From Bacteroides fragilis (lineage in GTDB: Bacteria > Bacillota > Clostridia > Lachnospirales > Lachnospiraceae), in the NCBI GenBank assembly GCA_023664485.1, contig JAMPFK010000010.1, positions 8,940 through 72,939 of the forward strand: a stretch of 64,000 nucleotides of DNA. The letters are read 5' to 3'. The notes under the pieces were generated by a model. The model was not told where the DNA came from. It searched no databases and saw nothing but the letters and a program-made list of their open reading frames with translations. Within the stretch, counting starts at the first letter, position 1. Every line of letters starts with the position of its first letter. Made by a program: the position numbers and the translations under genes. Shown piece by piece: positions 60,162 through 64,000 of the stretch.

Positions 60162-62476
60162 TGAAAAAATTATTAAATTATCTATTGATAGGCGTTTTTA
60201 TAATGACCGCCCTTCTGGCGGCGGTGGCCGGATTGAAAGCCTACTCCGGCTATATGGAGAACAAAGCGGAAGAAGAGGCGCTTTTTCAACAGCGGAAGGA
60301 AGAAATTCTGGCGCGGAATGCGGAAGCGCAGAACCGTGTCCAGGAGATGGAGGTCGAAATCATCCAATTACAGGGGGATGCAGAGGCCCTGCAGGCATTC
60401 ATCGACGAGACGGTGAATGCCGCCAACGAGGTACAGCGGCGGAAGGAAACAGGCGATGTTTGGGAAGGGGATGCATTATCGGCCGATAGCGTTTCCGGCG
60501 ATGGCGTGTCCACGGAGGACGGTTCCCTTTCGGATCCGGGGGGCCCGGTGTCGGGAAACGGCATCTGGGACGATGCGGATGCGGTATCCGGCAATGGCAT
60601 CTGGGGCTATCCGGATTCCGTATCAGGAAACGGCATCCGGGGAGATGGTGAATTGATTTCCGGCAACGGCATCTGGGGCCGTCCGGATTCCGTATCGGGG
60701 AACGGCGTCCGGGGAGACAGCGAATCGGTATCCGGCAACGGTATCTGGGGCCGTCCGGATTCCGTATCGGGGAACGGCGTCCGGGGAGACGGCGGATCGG
60801 TATCCGGCAACGGTATCTGGGGCTATCCGGATTCCATTTCCGGGAATACGGTATCCGGCAATGATGATTTCGGGTTCCTGATGGGCGGCGTATCGGAGAA
60901 TGATGAAGATGTCAATTATTATGACGGCAATATGACCTCGGACAGCGTATTCGATGAATGGAGGCCTATTTATGAGCAGCCGGATATGACGCTGGAAGAA
61001 CGGAAGGAACTGCGGACTTCCTATCAGGAGACGCTGGAAGTCAATCAGGCGGACAGAGAATGGATCGCGGAAAATCAGTATGATTTTTCCCAGACGAAGA
61101 TTGCCTGCCTTGGGGACAGCATTACTAAGGCGGCCAATCTGGAAGATGAAGAAAATTATGAACAGTACGCTTATCCGGCGAGATTACAGGAACTTCTGGG
61201 CGCGCAGGAAGTCTATAATCTGGGCATCGGCGGTTCCTCCATCGGCAGATACTGGGCGGACGCCTTTGTAGACCGCTATACGGAAATTCCGGAGGACAGC
61301 GATATTATTATCGTAATGGGCGGAACGAACGACGGTTTCTGTGTGTCCGACGAAGAGTTCGGCAGTCTGGAAGAACGGGAATATCATACTTTCTGCGGCG
61401 ACCTGGACGAACTGATGAGGGGCCTCCGTGAGGATTATCCGGATGCGCAGATTTTCTTCGCGACGCCCCTGCCCAATGTCCTTCAGGACTATCTGATGAG
61501 CGAGCGGGATTATCTGCTGCCTCAGAAAAAGTTCGTGGAAGTCATACAGACGCTGGCTGGCGAATACGATTTTGAATTGATCGATTTGTATAATTCCAAC
61601 GTTCTCGATTCCCATGACGCTAATATCATCACGGAATATATGCCGGATGGCGTGCACGGAAATCAGGAAGGCTACCAGATTCTTGCGGAGCGCTTCGCGG
61701 GAGAAATTGTAAAGTATTATAACGGGGATGATTCCGAAACGGCAAAAGAAAATGCCGGAGAAGAAAATTCCGCTGAAAACAGCGGGATGGGCGCCGGAGC
61801 GGATACCGGTATCAACGCGGGTGCGAATCACGGAGCGATCACCGGCGTTACCGGAAATGGAGGCGCCGCAGCCGTGATTGGCGGAAATGCCGGTATCAAT
61901 GTTGGGAATGGCGGAAGTACGGGAATGCCGACGGATAGCGGCGGAAGCGAAGCGGGCGATGGAAACGACGGGGACGGCACGGATGACGGCAGCGGCGTAG
62001 GCGGCGCGGCGGAAAACGGTAATGGGGCCGATGGAAGCGGAGCTGTCGGAAGCGTCGGAGCCGGGGAGAGCGTCGGCAGCAGCGAGGCTGCTGGAAGCGT
62101 AGGAAACGGAGAGAGCGTTGGCAGCAGTTGGACTGGCGGAAGCAGTGGCGGCGGAAGTGCAGAAAATGGAGAGAACGTCGGCAGTAACGGAGATGCCGGA
62201 AGTGCTGGAAGCGGAGAGAACGTCGGCAGTAACGGAGATGCCGGAAGTGCTGGAAGCGGAGAGAGCGCTGGCGGCAGCGGGACTACCGGAAGCGCTGGAA
62301 GCGGAGAGAGCGCTGGCGGCAGCGGGACTGCCGGAAGCGTTGGGACTGGAGAGAGTGGAAACGGTAACGGAGATGCCGGAGACGGCAGGAATGACCGCAG
62401 GGCCGGCGGAAATGCCGGAGGCAATACCGATTTCGACAGGAACTCTGAGAGAAAACAATACAGATACGAATACTGA
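60158..62476 (+). CDS. Membrane-anchored SGNH/GDSL hydrolase with two repeat regions
   Basis: The start overlaps the rlmB stop (ATGA). The 772-residue protein has a signal-anchor helix (about 6-28), a coiled coil (35-90) and a 12-residue repeat tract (about 125-235) alternating S-G-N-G-I-W-G-x-P-D-S-V and S-G-N-G-x-R-G-D. The SGNH domain (about 308-525) has L-G-D-S-I-T, G-G-T-N-D and D-G-V-H as the nucleophile, oxyanion and Asp-His blocks. A ~240-residue Gly/Ser/Ala tail carries 15-residue repeats ending G-S-G-E. The enzyme probably deacylates a surface polymer; the tail may span the wall. It occupies the yacP position of the Bacillus cluster. Confidence 0.8.
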   Translation: MMKKLLNYLLIGVFIMTALLAAVAGLKAYSGYMENKAEEEALFQQRKEEILARNAEAQNRVQEMEVEIIQLQGDAEALQAFIDETVNAANEVQRRKETGDVWEGDALSADSVSGDGVSTEDGSLSDPGGPVSGNGIWDDADAVSGNGIWGYPDSVSGNGIRGDGELISGNGIWGRPDSVSGNGVRGDSESVSGNGIWGRPDSVSGNGVRGDGGSVSGNGIWGYPDSISGNTVSGNDDFGFLMGGVSENDEDVNYYDGNMTSDSVFDEWRPIYEQPDMTLEERKELRTSYQETLEVNQADREWIAENQYDFSQTKIACLGDSITKAANLEDEENYEQYAYPARLQELLGAQEVYNLGIGGSSIGRYWADAFVDRYTEIPEDSDIIIVMGGTNDGFCVSDEEFGSLEEREYHTFCGDLDELMRGLREDYPDAQIFFATPLPNVLQDYLMSERDYLLPQKKFVEVIQTLAGEYDFELIDLYNSNVLDSHDANIITEYMPDGVHGNQEGYQILAERFAGEIVKYYNGDDSETAKENAGEENSAENSGMGAGADTGINAGANHGAITGVTGNGGAAAVIGGNAGINVGNGGSTGMPTDSGGSEAGDGNDGDGTDDGSGVGGAAENGNGADGSGAVGSVGAGESVGSSEAAGSVGNGESVGSSWTGGSSGGGSAENGENVGSNGDAGSAGSGENVGSNGDAGSAGSGESAGGSGTTGSAGSGESAGGSGTAGSVGTGESGNGNGDAGDGRNDRRAGGNAGGNTDFDRNSERKQYRYEY
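60540..60860 (+). repeat. 36-bp-unit coding repeat in the SGNH hydrolase gene
   Basis: Units encoding a 12-residue S-G-N-G motif alternate between a W-G form and an R-G form, giving a 72-bp higher period, about nine units. Confidence 0.8.
62050..62365 (+). repeat. 45-bp-unit coding repeat in the SGNH hydrolase tail
   Basis: Units of 15 residues with the core G-S-A-G-S-G-E recur about six times. Adjacent units at 62160-62260 are nearly identical at DNA level, so unit number probably varies between strains. Confidence 0.75.
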
Positions 62477-62501
62477 CAGGGCGGGAAAGGCTGGACGGTA
62501 A

Positions 62502-63128
62502 ATGAAAGAGGAGTATCAGCAATACAGCGATGAAGAATTGATGGTACATCTGCGGGACGGCGAAGACGGCATCATGGATTTTATCATGGATAAATACAAG
62601 AACCTCGTCAAGAGCAAGGCAAAATCCATGTATATTTTAGGCGCGGACAGTGATGATTTGATTCAGGAGGGCATGATCGGGCTTTTTAAGGCCGTGCGGG
62701 ATTTTGACAGCGGCCGGGATGCAAGCTTTTTTACCTTTGCGGATCTGTGCATTTCGAGACAGATGTATACGGCGGTGCAGGCTTCCAGGCGATTGAAGCA
62801 TATTCCGTTGAATACTTATATTTCGTTGTATGCGACCGTGCAGGAAAATGCGGCGCGCAATGAAGAGGATGCGGCGCTCGTCAACATTCTTGCCCTCAAA
62901 TCGGAGCAGAGCCCGGAAGAGATGGTCATCGATAAAGAAAATCTGGAGCAGCTTGAAAAAACAATCGAAAAGGAACTGAGCGGTTTTGAAAAACAGGTGC
63001 TCGACCTGTATCTGACCGGGATGCGGTATACCCAGATCGCCAGGGTGCTTGGACGGGATGAAAAATCTACGGATAACGCCTTACAGCGCATTAAAACAAA
63101 GTTGAAGAGGGCAATCTATGCAAAATAG
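62502..63128 (+). CDS. sigH: RNA polymerase sporulation sigma factor SigH
   Basis: The 208-residue sigma-70 family protein begins with Y-S-D-E-E-L-M-V-H-L-R-D-G. Region 2 is G-A-D-S-D-D-L-I-Q-E-G-M-I-G-L-F-K-A-V-R-D-F, and region 4 is G-M-R-Y-T-Q-I-A-R-V-L-G. The overall pattern and genomic place are those of SigH, which controls early stationary-phase and sporulation genes. ATG 62502 directly follows GGACGGTAA. Confidence 0.93.
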   Translation: MKEEYQQYSDEELMVHLRDGEDGIMDFIMDKYKNLVKSKAKSMYILGADSDDLIQEGMIGLFKAVRDFDSGRDASFFTFADLCISRQMYTAVQASRRLKHIPLNTYISLYATVQENAARNEEDAALVNILALKSEQSPEEMVIDKENLEQLEKTIEKELSGFEKQVLDLYLTGMRYTQIARVLGRDEKSTDNALQRIKTKLKRAIYAK

Positions 63129-63216
63129 CCGTTACGAAATCGGAAAGGTTTGTTATGAAGGCTGGAAAGCCGCATATCGGGATTTATTATATTAGTTAAT
63201 TTCTTCTATCAGATGG

Positions 63217-63378
63217 ATGGGTATTTATGTGGAGGAATATAATACGTCTCCCAGCGTAGTATGCGGCGGGGATTTCTGGCTGATGGCAGACTGGCCCAGA
63301 CTGGCTTTGTCGTGTATCATGACAGTTGTTTCCGGGATTGCGTTGTTCCGGGGAAAGAGAAATTCCACAGGGTATTGA
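63217..63378 (+). CDS. Possible small membrane peptide (53 aa)
   Basis: ATG 63217 opens a 53-codon frame with one hydrophobic helix near residues 30-45 and a basic C-terminus. There is no clear ribosome site, and its stop overlaps the -35 of the tRNA promoter. It could be real or fortuitous. Nothing else was found in 63129-63370. Confidence 0.3.
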   Translation: MGIYVEEYNTSPSVVCGGDFWLMADWPRLALSCIMTVVSGIALFRGKRNSTGY

Positions 63379-63404
63379 CAAAGTAAAATGCTGTGTGGTA
63401 CAAT
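63375..63404 (+). promoter_or_regulatory. Promoter for the tRNA-Thr region
   Basis: TTGACA (63375-63380) and TACAAT (63399-63404), 18-bp spacer, about 43 bp before the truncated tRNA copy. Confidence 0.7.
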
Positions 63405-63446
63405 ACAATTCGGCGAGCGGGCAGGAAGCCTGTCCGTCGGATATAA

Positions 63447-63484
63447 GCTGCTGTAGCACAGTCGGTAGTGCGTCGCATTGGTAG
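63447..63484 (+). pseudogene. 5' fragment of tRNA-Thr
   Basis: The fragment (acceptor 5' strand, D-arm and anticodon loop TTGGTAG) matches the intact tRNA-Thr at 63520 with few changes and stops after the anticodon loop. It cannot fold a full tRNA. Confidence 0.75.
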
Positions 63485-63519
63485 GGATATTCTTAATAGT
63501 TTGAAAAATTTCATACTAA

Positions 63520-63592
63520 GCTGCTATAGCACAGTCGGTAGTGCGCAACATTGGTAGTGTTGAGGTCACCAGTTCGATTCTGGTTAGCAGCT
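63520..63592 (+). tRNA. tRNA-Thr (GGT)
   Basis: Acceptor GCTGCTA/TAGCAGC, D-arm GCAC/GTGC, anticodon stem CAACA/TGTTG with loop TTGGTAG (anticodon GGT), T-arm ACCAG/CTGGT with loop TTCGATT. The discriminator is T and CCA is not encoded. A terminator follows. Confidence 0.93.
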
Positions 63593-63609
63593 CTGAATCT
63601 ACCGAGAAT

Positions 63610-63652
63610 AAAGGCTTTTCAAGGGAATCTTACTTTGAAAGGTCTTTATTTC
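63610..63652 (+). terminator. Terminator after tRNA-Thr
   Basis: AAAGGCTTTTCAAG pairs with CTTTGAAAGGTCTTT (several G-U) followed by ATTTCTTG. Confidence 0.55.
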
Positions 63653-63799
63653 TTGTTATACTGCCCGAACCAATGATTCTTTTCTTTTTCATTCACGTTT
63701 TGACAATGTAAATTTATGGTTTTTCGGAAAAATCATACTATTACCATACTATTCCACAAAAGAAGTGTCAATCATTGATTTTACGGTATTGGAGGAACA

Positions 63800-63862
63800 A
63801 TGAAATTATTGTTAATAATCAGGAAATCATTGTTTTTCTCATATTCATTTGTTATACTTTAA
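63800..63862 (+). CDS. Possible 20-residue hydrophobic peptide
   Basis: ATG 63800 has a strong GGAGGAA upstream. The 20 residues are a basic, hydrophobic helix, and the frame overlaps a promoter at 63830-63858. It could be a leader peptide or a small toxin-like peptide, or chance. Confidence 0.25.
   Translation: MKLLLIIRKSLFFSYSFVIL
63830..63858 (+). promoter_or_regulatory. Promoter of the gene leaving the window
   Basis: TTGTTT (63830-63835) and TATACT (63853-63858), 17-bp spacer; about 120 bp of AT-rich leader precedes the start codon at 63978. Confidence 0.6.
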
Positions 63863-63977
63863 CTGTAATAGCACAAAAATGAAATGATAAAATAGTATAA
63901 ATTTTTTTAAAGGAAATACTTTGATATATAAATATTAAAATTTGCAACTACAAATTCGTTTGAAAGGATGTGTTTTT

Positions 63978-64000
63978 ATGGCATATGATACATTGATTAG
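63978..64000 (+). CDS. Start of a gene cut by the window end
   Basis: ATG 63978 follows GAAAGGATG; only about seven codons (M-A-Y-D-T-L-I) are visible, so no product can be named. Confidence 0.5.

Noticed and set aside
60540..60860. CRISPR-like spacing of repeats in the SGNH gene.
   Set aside because: The repeats are in frame, encode a regular 12-residue motif and have no unique spacers.
61184..62458. A 424-codon antisense frame and a second sense frame (62118-62501) in the SGNH tail.
   Set aside because: Both are by-products of the 45-bp repeats, which stay open in several frames.

Overview
The window reads as a chromosomal segment of a gut-type Lachnospiraceae (Clostridia, low-to-mid GC Firmicute). 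The main reasons are the cysE-cysS-mrnC-rlmB-sigH block ending in the sporulation sigma factor SigH, a type III pantothenate kinase beside an ECF vitamin transporter, Clostridia-style oligosaccharide ABC importers with YesN/AraC regulators, and Shine-Dalgarno-led, tightly coupled operons. The genus cannot be fixed from the sequence alone.

Layout. 1-12,400 is the right end of an AT-rich integrated phage or phage-like element. It holds a C-terminal fragment of a possible single-subunit RNA polymerase, an array of RNA hairpins whose loops share one motif and whose first hairpin carries the complement, an orphan MazF/PemK-fold toxin, a small HTH protein, a tape-measure region (about 2,300 codons, split by a one-base frameshift), small phage genes, and a tyrosine integrase abutting a tRNA 3' fragment (attR). 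12,570-15,052 is chromosomal: flavodoxin, a membrane protein, two gene stubs facing each other (radical SAM and manA, apparently a deletion scar) and a ROK sugar kinase. 15,277-33,269 is a polysaccharide-utilisation locus: two AraC regulators, a decayed GH43, GH88, GH28, GH31, LplB/LplC permeases, a lipoprotein binding protein, a very large heparinase II/III-type lyase and an alpha/beta hydrolase. None of its enzymes has a signal peptide, so imported uronic-acid oligosaccharides would be processed in the cytosol.

33,305-49,096 is an accessory stretch: a zinc-type macrodomain hydrolase, an ABC exporter pair behind a promoter with twin TTAGT-N4-ACTAA operators, an amylosucrase, a leftward four-gene coupled operon (glycine-zipper membrane protein, coiled-coil protein, small winged-helix-like protein, UPF1-like SF1 helicase) that I could not match to a named system, and two large multi-TM envelope proteins. 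A similar 5' leader hairpin plus tail precedes both the amylosucrase and the first envelope protein, so the two copies flank the amylosucrase and the four-gene operon.

49,134-63,128 is housekeeping: pantothenate uptake to CoA (PanT-like, CoaX, CoaBC), IspF, a response regulator and hybrid kinase, CysE, CysS, MrnC, RlmB, a repeat-rich membrane-anchored SGNH hydrolase where Bacillus has yacP, and SigH. Two ~100 bp TA-flanked MITE-like elements bracket ispF, one supplying the stop codon of coaBC. The window closes with tRNA-Thr(GGT), a truncated 5' copy of it just upstream, and the first codons of another gene.

The two candidates most likely to be undescribed biology are the complementary-loop hairpin array next to the orphan toxin (820-1795) and the four-gene helicase/glycine-zipper operon (39,912-44,938).
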